NCBI RefSeq assembly: GCF_000187245.1
Contig: NC_027863.1
Coordinates: 1,114,735 to 1,178,734, forward strand
Length of the DNA stretch: 64,000 nucleotides
Direction: 5' to 3'
Origin: Ogataea parapolymorpha DL-1
Lineage: Eukaryota; Ascomycota; Pichiomycetes; Pichiales; Pichiaceae
Below, piece after piece: positions 9,812-18,269 of this stretch (positions are counted from its first letter, which is position 1; each line of letters begins with the position of its first letter). A program made the position numbers and the translations under genes. The notes under the pieces were generated by a model. The model searched no databases. It saw only the letters and a list, made by a program, of their open reading frames with translations, and was not told where the DNA came from.

Positions 9812-10411
9812 GAATTATTGAAATCAGAAATGTGAGCGATATTAACACCCCTGCACGGGGCTGCACCCCGAATTTTTTCGGGCGATCGTATGATACTACT
9901 ATGAGCCCGCAGATAACATCTGACTTTACATGAAGGCAAAATTTTGGTGTAGGGTGTCCGCAGGCCGAGCAATGCTGCCACGCACGCACCTTATTCGTCC
10001 GTTGTGGTGTGCTGCTTCATGGTCAATTTTTTTAGCTCAATTGACATCGGACGGTGTTGCTACAAAGCACAACTCCAATTCGTCGTAAAAGCTCGGAGTA
10101 GATCATTCCCCCTGTAGTGTGAATTAAGCTGATGAGGCGTCCGGCATATCCAATTGGACACACCCCGTCACGGGGTGTGAAATACCCCGCCACGGCCATC
10201 CGGCAGCCCCACTCCACCACTTTGGGTTGAATATGGTCCAATTGTTATGTGCAATTTTTCGGACATTGGAATCCACCCACTCGGAGTAAAGCAACTCGTA
10301 GTGACTGAAAAATAAGACGTCATTATTAATTAGGCTGCAACAGACATATAAATACGAGACACTTTTCCCTCTTCTTACCCATCCTTCTATCAATCAATCA
10401 ATCAATTAAAA
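9812..10411. promoter_or_regulatory. Divergent promoter region between the zinc-cluster regulator and ADH1
   Basis: This 600-bp region has an unusually high density of CCCC/GGGG palindromes. At 9846-9882, three interleaved elements are seen: CCCC-TGCAC-GGGG, CGGGG-CTGCA-CCCCG, and a CCCGAA-TTTT-TTCGGG hairpin. At 10159-10179 there is a perfect 10-bp-arm palindrome with a single central C. At 10187-10195 lies CCGCCACGG. A TATAAATA box at 10347-10354 sits 58 nt before the ADH1 ATG. A CAAT-type tetranucleotide repeat (10391-10406) lies in the presumed ADH1 leader. Confidence 0.75.
10159..10179. repeat. Perfect palindrome, 10-bp arms
   Basis: The left arm CACACCCCGT (10159-10168) and right arm ACGGGGTGTG (10170-10179) are exact reverse complements around a single C. 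It contains CCG-TCA-CGG, an everted triplet pair of the kind bound by dimeric zinc-cluster proteins. Confidence 0.9.
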
Positions 10412-11461
10412 ATGACTTCCATTCCAAAGACTCAAAAGGCCGTTGTTTTCGAGACCAACGGTGGTCCTCTTCTCTACAAGGACATCCCTGTTCCACAACC
10501 AAAGCCAAATGAGATTCTTGTCAACGTCAAGTACTCCGGTGTTTGCCACACCGATCTCCACGCTTGGAAGGGTGACTGGCCATTGGACACCAAACTTCCA
10601 CTGGTCGGTGGTCACGAGGGTGCTGGTGTTGTTGTTGCTAAGGGTGCCAACGTTACCAACTTTGAAATCGGTGACTACGCTGGTATCAAATGGTTGAACG
10701 GCTCGTGCATGGGTTGTGAGTTCTGTCAACAAGGTGCAGAGCCAAACTGTCCTGAGGCCGACCTTTCCGGTTACACGCACGACGGTTCTTTCCAACAATA
10801 CGCCACTGCTGATGCTGTCCAGGCTGCCAAGATTCCAAAGGGAACTAACCTGGCTGACGTTGCTCCAATTCTCTGTGCTGGTGTCACTGTGTACAAGGCA
10901 TTGAAGACTGCCGAATTGAGCCCAGGCCAATGGGTTGCTATCTCTGGTGCTGGTGGAGGATTGGGTTCTCTTGCCGTTCAATACGCTGTCGCCATGGGCC
11001 TGAGAGTCCTGGGTATCGATGGTGGTGACGAAAAGGCTAAGCTCTTCGAGAGCTTGGGCGGAGAAGTCTTCATCGATTTCACCAAGGAAAAGGACATTGT
11101 CGGAGCCGTCCAGAAGGCAACCAACGGTGGTCCACACGGTGTTATCAACGTTTCTGTGTCTCCAGCAGCTATCTCTCAATCCTGCCAATACGTGAGAACT
11201 CTTGGTAAGGTTGTTCTTGTTGGTCTTCCAGCCGGTGCTGTTTGCGAGTCTCCAGTTTTCGAGCACGTTATCAAGTCTATCCAGATTAGAGGTTCCTACG
11301 TTGGTAACAGACAGGACACTGCCGAGTCGATTGACTTCTTCGTCAGAGGCAAGGTTAAGGCTCCAATCAAGGTTGTTGGCCTTTCTGAGCTGCCAAAGGT
11401 GTTCGAGTTGATGGAGCAAGGAAAGATTGCTGGAAGATACGTTCTTGACACTTCCAAATAG
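10412..11461 (+). CDS. ADH1: Alcohol dehydrogenase, cytosolic zinc-dependent
   Basis: The 349-residue protein has the exact build of yeast Adh1. It shows the catalytic zinc site ([22 protein letters not shown], Cys near 154), the structural-zinc cysteines in [16 protein letters not shown], and the Rossmann motif [14 protein letters not shown]. It interconverts acetaldehyde and ethanol with NAD(H). The absence of a presequence points to a cytosolic enzyme. Codons are strongly biased (GGT, GCC, AAG, CCA), as in highly expressed genes. CTG at 10601 encodes the conserved Leu of KLPLVGGHE, arguing against a CTG-Ser code. Confidence 0.97.
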   Translation: MTSIPKTQKAVVFETNGGPLLYKDIPVPQPKPNEILVNVKYSGVCHTDLHAWKGDWPLDTKLPLVGGHEGAGVVVAKGANVTNFEIGDYAGIKWLNGSCMGCEFCQQGAEPNCPEADLSGYTHDGSFQQYATADAVQAAKIPKGTNLADVAPILCAGVTVYKALKTAELSPGQWVAISGAGGGLGSLAVQYAVAMGLRVLGIDGGDEKAKLFESLGGEVFIDFTKEKDIVGAVQKATNGGPHGVINVSVSPAAISQSCQYVRTLGKVVLVGLPAGAVCESPVFEHVIKSIQIRGSYVGNRQDTAESIDFFVRGKVKAPIKVVGLSELPKVFELMEQGKIAGRYVLDTSK

Positions 11462-11535
11462 TTTATGATGAGTAAAATGATGTTTTTATTGTGTGAATAG
11501 GTGAATGAATATGATGAAGATATTTTATTAAGGCA

Positions 11536-11853
11536 TTATTTTGCCGTGCTAACAATGTCGAGTAGACGGTTGACCTTTGCCTGCAAAAGCTTCTCGTCCT
11601 GTTGCCACTCGGCCGACTCCGGCACCTGTCCCAGTATCCATGCCTCCTTGAGCTGTCGTGTAATGGCTAACAGCTCCTCCGTGAGCCGCACTATCGTGGC
11701 CGCATTCGACTCAATTTGTAGTGCCTCGATGGCGTGTGTCTCTTGGGATTTTTCCTGAATGGACGAAAGCTCGACAATGTCATGGAACTTTTGCAGTATA
11801 AGTTCGACGTTGTTATCCACGCGGGATAAAATAGAGGTGAATTTTCGGGACAT
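11536..11853 (-). CDS. MED22: Mediator subunit 22 (Srb6)
   Basis: This 105-residue helical protein has the block LLAITRQLKEAWILGQVP, matching the signature region of Srb6/Med22. Med22 is a head-module subunit of the Mediator complex that links activators to RNA polymerase II. Length is typical (Srb6 is ~120 residues). The ATG is the complement of 11851-11853. The stop lies 74 nt from the convergent ADH1 stop. Confidence 0.85.
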   Translation of the reverse strand: MSRKFTSILSRVDNNVELILQKFHDIVELSSIQEKSQETHAIEALQIESNAATIVRLTEELLAITRQLKEAWILGQVPESAEWQQDEKLLQAKVNRLLDIVSTAK

Positions 11854-12076
11854 CGAAGAAGAACCGATTAATTTTTTGGCGAACTAATATTTGGCTGTGA
11901 AATAGAACCTAAAATTAAGGGTCGCAACAAAAGGCCCCGAGGGGGATCGTAATCATGAGAACGCCATTTCATTCTACTGCCGTAACTATGCAGCAGCATC
12001 AGTACATATTTCTGTTATTTCTTGGTATGATGATGCCCGTTTATAAATAACCCATATTCACGAGCTACCATTTTTA

Positions 12077-13374
12077 ATGACAGGCCCCCACAACATCCCT
12101 CATTGGGACTACGGAACATGTGCCAATGGCAACCGCGCGCCTTCAAGCTCATCGTCAGGGCTTATGCTTAGAGGTAAGTGAGTTTATGAGACGTCTAACA
12201 TAAAGAACATGGAATTGTAGCCGTTGCCCAGCCCGAGGTGGTGCAAAATTACCTTTTCCCGATCAGCGACATGCTCGCAGACAAAATTTTGACATACAGA
12301 GAGTCGGTGAATAAACTAATGGATGCAGACACTACGGCAGAAAAACACAAGCTACTGATAATTGCCGGTCCGACGACCATAACGAGCCCGATCCAGTCCA
12401 AATTCTGCGCTCAGTGGATCTCTAAACTTTGCGGAAAACGGATATACAATGCCGTGGTTCCCTCAAGCGATAAGATCCCAACTAAACTCGCAGACACATT
12501 ACAAGACATATACTCAGAGGAGCTGGACTGCTCCGGGTCTGTGATGCTGGCCATGAGGGCCAACTTCACCGACTATGACCAGGGTGCCGGTCCTGTCAGA
12601 CAATCCAAGGAAGTGATGTACGGGTTGCCGCTCTACCGAACTCTGATGCACGAATTGGCTAAATTTTGTCCATTGACTGTGAGTCTGTCCAATACAATTT
12701 CCCCACAGTATTTTTCGGACTTGTGCTGTCTCGGACTTGTGGATTCGTCTCTTCTAGAAAGCCAGCTTCACAGAGAACTGGTTTCTGGGGTGTCGTATCC
12801 ATGCGGATTCCAGATCACGGAGTGCGACAACTACAAGGTCGGCAAGGGCGTGGAGGCAATGTATGCGTCTAGCTTCCCGCACAGTTTTCTCACAATCACC
12901 AAGAACGGATCTGTGGCACAGGTGGAGACGACCGGCAACCAGGATACGTTTATTGTGTTGCAGATGGCGGACGATATTGCAGACTCCAATTTTTTCAAGC
13001 TGCTTGCTGCTGCAGGCGAGGATTGTGCAAATGGTAGCAGGCTCCGGGTGGTTGTTGACGTGGGCGAGCTGCATCTAGCAAATTATGAAAGAAAAACTGC
13101 CTTGGTGCTACAATTGATCCAGACACAGAGATATTATTCAGGATTGCTCGGGTTCATTGTTGACTCCGGCAATGTGTACTTACCGGAAGAGGCGCAACTT
13201 GAGGAAATAAATCCGATGGTGTACGACCGGCAAGAGTTTGTGCAATTCAGCAACTTAGGACAGAAACTGATCAACAAGAGCGACAAATCGGCAGGCGAGA
13301 CCCAGAAAGAGGACTACGTGCAGTTCATCCTTGCACATAGTCTCATACGCACGATTGTCGGAGTAAATAGCTGA
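12077..13374 (+). CDS. Degenerate class I DAHP synthase homologue (likely pseudoenzyme), one intron
   Basis: The proposed CDS joins 12077-12173 and 12221-13374 (416 residues). The intron has a GTAAGT donor, CTAAC branch and TAG acceptor, and splicing restores one frame. The fold is clearly DAHP synthase (Aro3/Aro4): NTISPQYFSDL and ESQLHRELVSG align to diagnostic blocks. The chemistry is lost: GPCSIHD reads GPTTITS, the EKPRTTVGWKG loop reads TDYDQGAGPV, GFKNGTDG reads GFQITECDN, the Arg of ARTTESQ is missing, the His of DYSHGNS is missing, and the late metal-ligand Glu is Asp. It is probably not a synthase; a regulatory partner of Aro3/Aro4 is a guess. ATG 12077 is only 28 nt after a TATAAATA, so ATG 12164 is an alternative start. 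Confidence 0.8.
12174..12220 (+). other. Spliceosomal intron, 47 nt (DAHP-synthase-like gene)
   Basis: The donor is GTAAGT, the branch TCTAAC (~12194-12199) and the acceptor TAG. Phase 1; exon 1 G plus exon 2 CC makes an Ala codon. Confidence 0.85.
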
Positions 13375-13480
13375 TCACGAGATTCGCGACATGATGAATA
13401 TTACGCAGCCAGCATTTGCTCCGGGGAGGCGGTAAAATAGTCTACAAAGTAGTGTGAGCCGGCACGCAAATTCCCAGCAG

Positions 13481-13490
13481 GTTCGCGAAC
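13481..13490. promoter_or_regulatory. FBA1 upstream palindrome GTTCGCGAAC
   Basis: This perfect 10-bp palindrome lies 175 nt upstream of the FBA1 ATG, within a 290-bp intergenic stretch. That stretch also holds a T-run (13501-13510) and the TATATATAAA box at 13605-13614, 51 nt before the ATG. No regulator is assigned. Confidence 0.4.
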
Positions 13491-13664
13491 TTGTGGACCG
13501 GTTTTTTTTTTATGGCAAGTCTAACTTCCCCTGCGCTTGGCAGCGACCCGGAGTTTTTGCTCTGGTCAGGCATTTTCCCAAAAAAACCCCAGCTAGTCAA
13601 AATTATATATAAAGACAGCTATTGCAACTTATTTATTCCTTGTAACTAAAATAAATAATAAACA

Positions 13665-14744
13665 ATGGGATTGGACTTCTTGAAGAGAAAAACCGGTGTG
13701 ATCGTTGGTGACGATGTCAGAAACTTATTCCTGTACGCACAGGAGAAGGGCTTTGCCATTCCAGCCATCAATGTGACCTCCTCATCCACCGTGGTTGCTG
13801 CTTTGGAGGCTGCTAGAGACAACAACTCCCCAATCATCTTGCAAACTTCCAACGGTGGTGCCGCTTACTTCGCTGGTAAGGGTGTCAAGAACGATGGCCA
13901 GAAGGCTTCGATTGCCGGTGCCATCGCAGCTGCTCACTACATCAGATCCATTGCTCCAACATACGGTATCCCAGTTATCTTGCACACCGATCACTGTGCC
14001 AAGAAGCTTTTGCCATGGTTCGATGGTATGCTCGATGCCGATGAAGAGTACTACAAGCTGCACGGTGAGCCATTGTTCTCTTCTCACATGCTTGACTTGT
14101 CGGAGGAGACCGACGATGAGAACATTGCCACCTGTGCGAAGTACTTCACCAGAATGTCCAAGATGGGTCAATGGCTCGAGATGGAGATCGGAATCACCGG
14201 TGGTGAGGAAGACGGTGTCAACAACGAGAACGCCGACAAGGAGTTGCTCTACACAAAGCCAGAGACCGTCTTTGCCGTGCACAAGGCATTGGCTCCAATC
14301 TCTCCTAACTTCTCGATCGCTGCTGCCTTTGGTAACGTGCACGGTGTCTACAAGCCAGGAAACGTTGTCCTGAGACCAGAGATTTTGGGAGAACACCAGG
14401 CCTACGCTGCCAAGCAGCTTGGCTCCAAGACCAACAAGCCACTCTTCTTAGTCTTCCACGGTGGATCTGGTTCTTCGCAACACGAGTTTGACACTGCCAT
14501 TTCCAATGGTGTCGTCAAGGTGAACCTTGACACCGATTGTCAATATGCTTACTTGACTGGTATCAGAGACTACGTTCTGAAGAAGAAGGATTACATCATG
14601 AGCCCTGTTGGAAACCCAGAAGGTGCCGACAAGCCAAACAAGAAATACTTTGACCCAAGAGTTTGGGTTAGAGAGGGAGAGAAGACCATGTCTGCCCGTA
14701 TCACCGAGGCATTGGAGATCTTCCACACCAAAAACCAACTTTAA
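13665..14744 (+). CDS. FBA1: Fructose-1,6-bisphosphate aldolase, class II
   Basis: This 359-residue zinc-dependent class II aldolase cleaves fructose-1,6-bisphosphate to DHAP and glyceraldehyde-3-phosphate in cytosolic glycolysis. Visible motifs are VILHTDHCAKKLLPW (zinc His), an acidic EMEIGITGGEEDGV loop, GNVHGVYKPGNV (second zinc His), the phosphate-binding FHGGSGSS, and NLDTDCQYAY. Length equals the S. cerevisiae enzyme. Codon use is extremely biased, as in ADH1, and creates long meaningless antisense ORFs. A strong TATA box precedes it. Confidence 0.97.
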   Translation: MGLDFLKRKTGVIVGDDVRNLFLYAQEKGFAIPAINVTSSSTVVAALEAARDNNSPIILQTSNGGAAYFAGKGVKNDGQKASIAGAIAAAHYIRSIAPTYGIPVILHTDHCAKKLLPWFDGMLDADEEYYKLHGEPLFSSHMLDLSEETDDENIATCAKYFTRMSKMGQWLEMEIGITGGEEDGVNNENADKELLYTKPETVFAVHKALAPISPNFSIAAAFGNVHGVYKPGNVVLRPEILGEHQAYAAKQLGSKTNKPLFLVFHGGSGSSQHEFDTAISNGVVKVNLDTDCQYAYLTGIRDYVLKKKDYIMSPVGNPEGADKPNKKYFDPRVWVREGEKTMSARITEALEIFHTKNQL

Positions 14745-15075
14745 AGATGGTATTTTAAATAGGTAAATCATCAAAGCCAAATATTAAGTCATATAGCGGA
14801 TGTAGAGATGTTTTTCTTGTTCCTCGCAGCTTGATGGAGGCACAGACTCGTTTTTTTAGGTTCAACTCTGCTAGGTCGTGCGCCACACATCCCTGGTTTT
14901 CGTCGAATTTTTCAAAAAAGAAGATGGCAACTACCATTTATTTGAAGTGACTTTGTGATTGAAATTATTGGGAACAAGAAAGGGGCTTTCTATTAACCGC
15001 ATAAAGGTTGTTTCATACTACAAATTTCATCATTCGGTCCAGTCATCACGAGTCAATTTGTAAACATATATAGTC
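14745..15075. other. Intergenic region, 331 bp, between FBA1 and DEF1
   Basis: This holds the FBA1 3' flank and the DEF1 promoter. A 60-codon ATG ORF runs on the minus strand (14755-14937) but resembles nothing I recognise and has a Phe-rich start arising from a T-run, so I do not call it a gene. Confidence 0.4.
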
Positions 15076-17061
15076 ATGTCGGAACAGCAGGACACCACAT
15101 CGGAACACACATCGAAGCGGGGCAACAACCCCAAGCACAGAGGCGGCTCAAAGAAGAATAGTAGTACAGCCAACGGCGGTGGACTCTCGCTTGAGCTTAA
15201 ACAGAAATTCCAAACTTTGACAGAGTTCTTCCCTGATTGGACGTTCCAAGATTTTGTGACAATCCAGGAAGAGATTGCGAACGTGGACATAACTGAAATA
15301 TCCGAAGGCATATTGACAGGGAAAATCCAAAAATGGGATCAAGTTGTCAAAAAGGACGAAAAAAAGAAGTCTCAGCATACTGAAGAGCACCACGACGAGC
15401 CATCGGCTCCTGCTCCTGTGCAGATAGGCAAAAAGGCTCATCAACAAAATAGATTTGTTGGTTCGAAGCCAAGACCAGTGCATAAACAGAAAGACTCGAC
15501 ACCAGCCGCATCTAAAGTGTCAAAACAGCCTGCTCCGTCTGCAACTGCCACCGCTCCAGCTCCTCAGACCGCCTCCTCTCTACCTACCCAAGGCTCTTCG
15601 TGGGCCAGTGCGCTAGCCCAGAAGCCTGCGAAGGCTGCCAAGGTGCCTGTGAAGGAAGAAGTGCCATCTGAGCCCAAACCCGCCGAAAAGCCTGCGGTGA
15701 AGAAAGAAACCACCAAAGAGCCAACCAAGAAGAAAGAGCATGTGCCAGCTCCAGCTTCTGAGTCCAAGCCCTTGAGCTGGGCTGCGGCCGTGGCGCCAAA
15801 GCCAAAGATTGCAAAGAGACCGGCTCAGGAGGCCAAGAAGGAAGAGGCTGCTGCTCCAGCACAGGAGCCTGTGGCTGAAGAAAAACAAGCTTCTCCTGAA
15901 ATCGCTAGGGAAATACCTGCCCCTAAGAACACTAAGAAACCTGTTCAGGCAGCTCCAGTGGTTCTTCCATCCTCTGCTACCCAGGTGGGTTCGGTGGACG
16001 GCATTTCTTTCGGATCGATGACTTTGAACGACAAAGAGGAAGAGGTCACAGAGCAGCCAGCACAGCCAGCACAGCCAGCCCAACAGGTCCCACCAGCTCA
16101 GCCAGCTCAAGCCTCTCAACCTTCCCAGAGCCCTCAAAACACACAGTCCGAATACAACAAGAACTACAGAAACAACAGTCACTACAACAGCTACCAGCAA
16201 GCACAGCAGCAGGCACAACAGCAAGCACAACAGCAAGCACAGCAGCAAGCACAGCAGCAGCAACACCAGCAGCAGCAAAAGGCTTACGATCCATCCAATT
16301 ACTACGGTGGACTCTCGGACCTGAACAGCTACTTGCGTTCTCCAGGAGCCAACGGCCAGTCGTACGATCAACAGCAATACCAGCAATTATTCAACCAGCA
16401 ACAACAGCTTCTGCAACAACAGCAGGCTCTTGCTAGCGCCAATCCTGGCGAGATCAATCCACAGTCTTCGGTGGCTAACTCCATGAACCCGCACTCGTCA
16501 CAGGTCCCAGCCCAGCCTCAAGTTCAAGCACAAGCTGCTGCCGCTGCTTCTCCAGTCGCTCCGGGAATGAGCAACCCTATGATGGGAATGCCAGCCTCCT
16601 ACTACCCTTACTTCAACTACTACCTTCCATTTTACTCTCAACCTAATCCTGCTGCCAACCAGTTCTATATGAACTACCAAGGGCAGCAGTCTCCATCCCA
16701 GGCTGTTCCTCCACAGCAGAATAGTTTCGGAAACAGCTTCCAGAACAAGGTTTACGGCCACCAGCAAGCTGCTGCCAACGGAGGCGAAGATGAGAGTTCC
16801 AAGACAGCAGCGGGAGCACAGGGTGCTCAACAGCAGATGAACCCAGCCATGTTGATGCAACAGCAATATGCCCAGTACCAGCCACCAACCCCAGGATCGC
16901 AAGCGGGTGCTCCGGGCTTGGCTGGTTCTCAGATTGGTGGTGTGGCAGGTGCTGCTACCGGAGCCGGCGTGTCAAGCACTCAGGCTTACCCATATTACCA
17001 AAACCAGTACCAGTATCCGGGAGCTGGTGACTACGGAAACAACACCAAGGGCTGGTTTTAA
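15076..17061 (+). CDS. DEF1: RNA polymerase II degradation factor Def1-like
   Basis: This 661-residue protein has an RGG-like basic N-terminus, then a CUE-type ubiquitin-binding helix bundle (LELKQKFQTLTEFFPDWTFQDFVTI to GKIQKWDQVVK, residues ~37-92). Long Lys/Pro/Ala-rich linkers and a Gln-rich, prion-like C-terminal half with QQAQ repeats follow. Def1 promotes ubiquitylation and degradation of stalled RNA polymerase II; in S. cerevisiae, proteasomal processing of the Gln-rich tail exposes an import-competent form. The order CUE then poly-Q fits Def1 well. Two SWASALAQKP/SWAAAVAPKP motifs (~175 and ~234) look like an internal repeat. Confidence 0.85.
   Translation: MSEQQDTTSEHTSKRGNNPKHRGGSKKNSSTANGGGLSLELKQKFQTLTEFFPDWTFQDFVTIQEEIANVDITEISEGILTGKIQKWDQVVKKDEKKKSQHTEEHHDEPSAPAPVQIGKKAHQQNRFVGSKPRPVHKQKDSTPAASKVSKQPAPSATATAPAPQTASSLPTQGSSWASALAQKPAKAAKVPVKEEVPSEPKPAEKPAVKKETTKEPTKKKEHVPAPASESKPLSWAAAVAPKPKIAKRPAQEAKKEEAAAPAQEPVAEEKQASPEIAREIPAPKNTKKPVQAAPVVLPSSATQVGSVDGISFGSMTLNDKEEEVTEQPAQPAQPAQQVPPAQPAQASQPSQSPQNTQSEYNKNYRNNSHYNSYQQAQQQAQQQAQQQAQQQAQQQQHQQQQKAYDPSNYYGGLSDLNSYLRSPGANGQSYDQQQYQQLFNQQQQLLQQQQALASANPGEINPQSSVANSMNPHSSQVPAQPQVQAQAAAAASPVAPGMSNPMMGMPASYYPYFNYYLPFYSQPNPAANQFYMNYQGQQSPSQAVPPQQNSFGNSFQNKVYGHQQAAANGGEDESSKTAAGAQGAQQQMNPAMLMQQQYAQYQPPTPGSQAGAPGLAGSQIGGVAGAATGAGVSSTQAYPYYQNQYQYPGAGDYGNNTKGWF
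16196..16281 (+). repeat. Coding CAG/CAA repeat (QQAQ units) in DEF1
   Basis: Tandem near-12-bp units (CAGCAAGCACAA and variants) encode five consecutive Gln-Gln-Ala-Gln units and then a Gln/His run. Synonymous CAG/CAA alternation suggests selection on the peptide as well as slippage. Confidence 0.85.
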
Positions 17062-17832
17062 TGGTGAATCAAACTCATATTGTTCACTGACCGTGGGTGT
17101 ATATAAATGGTAAACAGAATTGGTGTAGAGATGCAAAGATTTTGCTCTCAGAGCGATCTGTAAAGACAGGGTAACCATCTCCTTTTTCTGCCAAAAACCA
17201 TGGCTTACAAATTTGCAAGCAATTTTCACTATATAGACTTACTCCTACTATAGAGTGTCTATATTTTTCCTCCTAACAAATTTATTAGTGCGTTTACTCT
17301 ATACTAAGGGAATTGACGCTACACTTTAGTAAGTAATATTATTATGGCATGCCATATCTGCAAACACATGTCAGTGCACGCGAATGACGGCCGATTGACC
17401 ATTCCGCTCTACTAGATTGCTGTTTTCAAGTTCGCCACAAGACATTGGGCCGTGTCTTGGGGGTAGTAGTGGTAATGGGGGCAGGGAGCAAGGATGTCGG
17501 AGGGTACCCGACTCGAAAAATAACAACTTCCTGTGAGCGAAGGTGGATTTCCCAAACCACATGAATGTGTTGTATCGCTTCCAATACGCTGTTTCGTGGC
17601 CTTGAGGGGACGGCTGAGCTTCTGCAAATTCATGGCTGTGCTATGCTTTTACGGGTTATTGACCCTGTAGAAGCTGCCCCGGTAAAAAAACCCTATTTGC
17701 TGGACGGCACGTATTTACAAGTGGCAGATACGCGGTGAAGCAAAATGCGCGGGGCTGCAGGAATATGTGTTTGTTTATTTATATGCGAAACTAGGTGCCG
17801 TGTTACTAGTCAGAAAAACTAACAATTAGACA
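17062..17832. other. Long intergenic region upstream of NHP6, 771 bp
   Basis: This is the longest gene-free stretch here. It contains a perfect 14-bp palindrome TATGGCATGCCATA (17343-17356), a GC-richer island at about 17,340-17,720 with a G-rich run (17457-17489), and a small GGGT-TATTG-ACCC hairpin (~17654-17666). A TTTATTTATATG element lies near the NHP6 start. No tRNA, snRNA or credible ORF was recognised; an unannotated ncRNA in the island cannot be excluded. Confidence 0.5.
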
Positions 17833-18108
17833 ATGGCTGCTGCTACTACTAAGAAGACCGCTAGAAAGAAGAAGGACCCAAATGCTCCAAAGAGATCTCT
17901 TTCGGCTTACATGTTCTTCGCTAACGAGCAAAGAGATATTGTGAGGGCAGAGAACCCAGGTATCGCATTCGGACAGATTGGAAAGCTGCTTGGCGAGAAG
18001 TGGAAGGCCTTGGACGAAGCTGGTAAGGCTCCATACGAGGCTAAGGCAGAAGCAGACAAGAAGAGATACGAGCTCGAGAAGAGCGAGTACACTAAGTCCC
18101 AGGCTTAG
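17833..18108 (+). CDS. NHP6: HMG-box chromatin protein Nhp6
   Basis: The 91-residue protein has a short basic N-terminal arm ([15 protein letters not shown]) and a single HMG box ([14 protein letters not shown] to EKSEYTKSQ), the exact layout of S. cerevisiae Nhp6A/B. It bends DNA without sequence specificity and helps FACT and pol II/pol III transcription. Codon bias is strong, consistent with an abundant protein. The 771-bp upstream region contains no other gene. Confidence 0.95.
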   Translation: MAAATTKKTARKKKDPNAPKRSLSAYMFFANEQRDIVRAENPGIAFGQIGKLLGEKWKALDEAGKAPYEAKAEADKKRYELEKSEYTKSQA

Positions 18109-18269
18109 AAAAGACTGTATCTTTTTTGTATGCTATTGAATCAGCGTGTCTGGTTCTCAGCTGTATATTAGTTCCGCTGTTGTGATAGCTTTGGGAGTTT
18201 ATCGGATGAGTATCTACACTGTTCTCAATCTACTTTTCAAATTTTATTATTATCGCTCTTGACATTGCA

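Noticed and set aside
10406..11419. 337-codon antisense ORF across ADH1 (and similar ones at 13782-14396 in FBA1, 24259-25308 in eIF4A, 15613-16386 in DEF1)
   Set aside because: Highly biased codons of strongly expressed genes avoid stop triplets on the opposite strand; the antisense proteins are low complexity (Ser/Thr/Leu/Val-rich) with no recognisable domain.
14755..14937. 60-codon minus-strand ORF with an ATG in the FBA1-DEF1 gap
   Set aside because: The Phe-rich start comes from a T-run, no family resemblance, and it overlaps the FBA1 3' flank; kept only as a note because a very small gene cannot be excluded.
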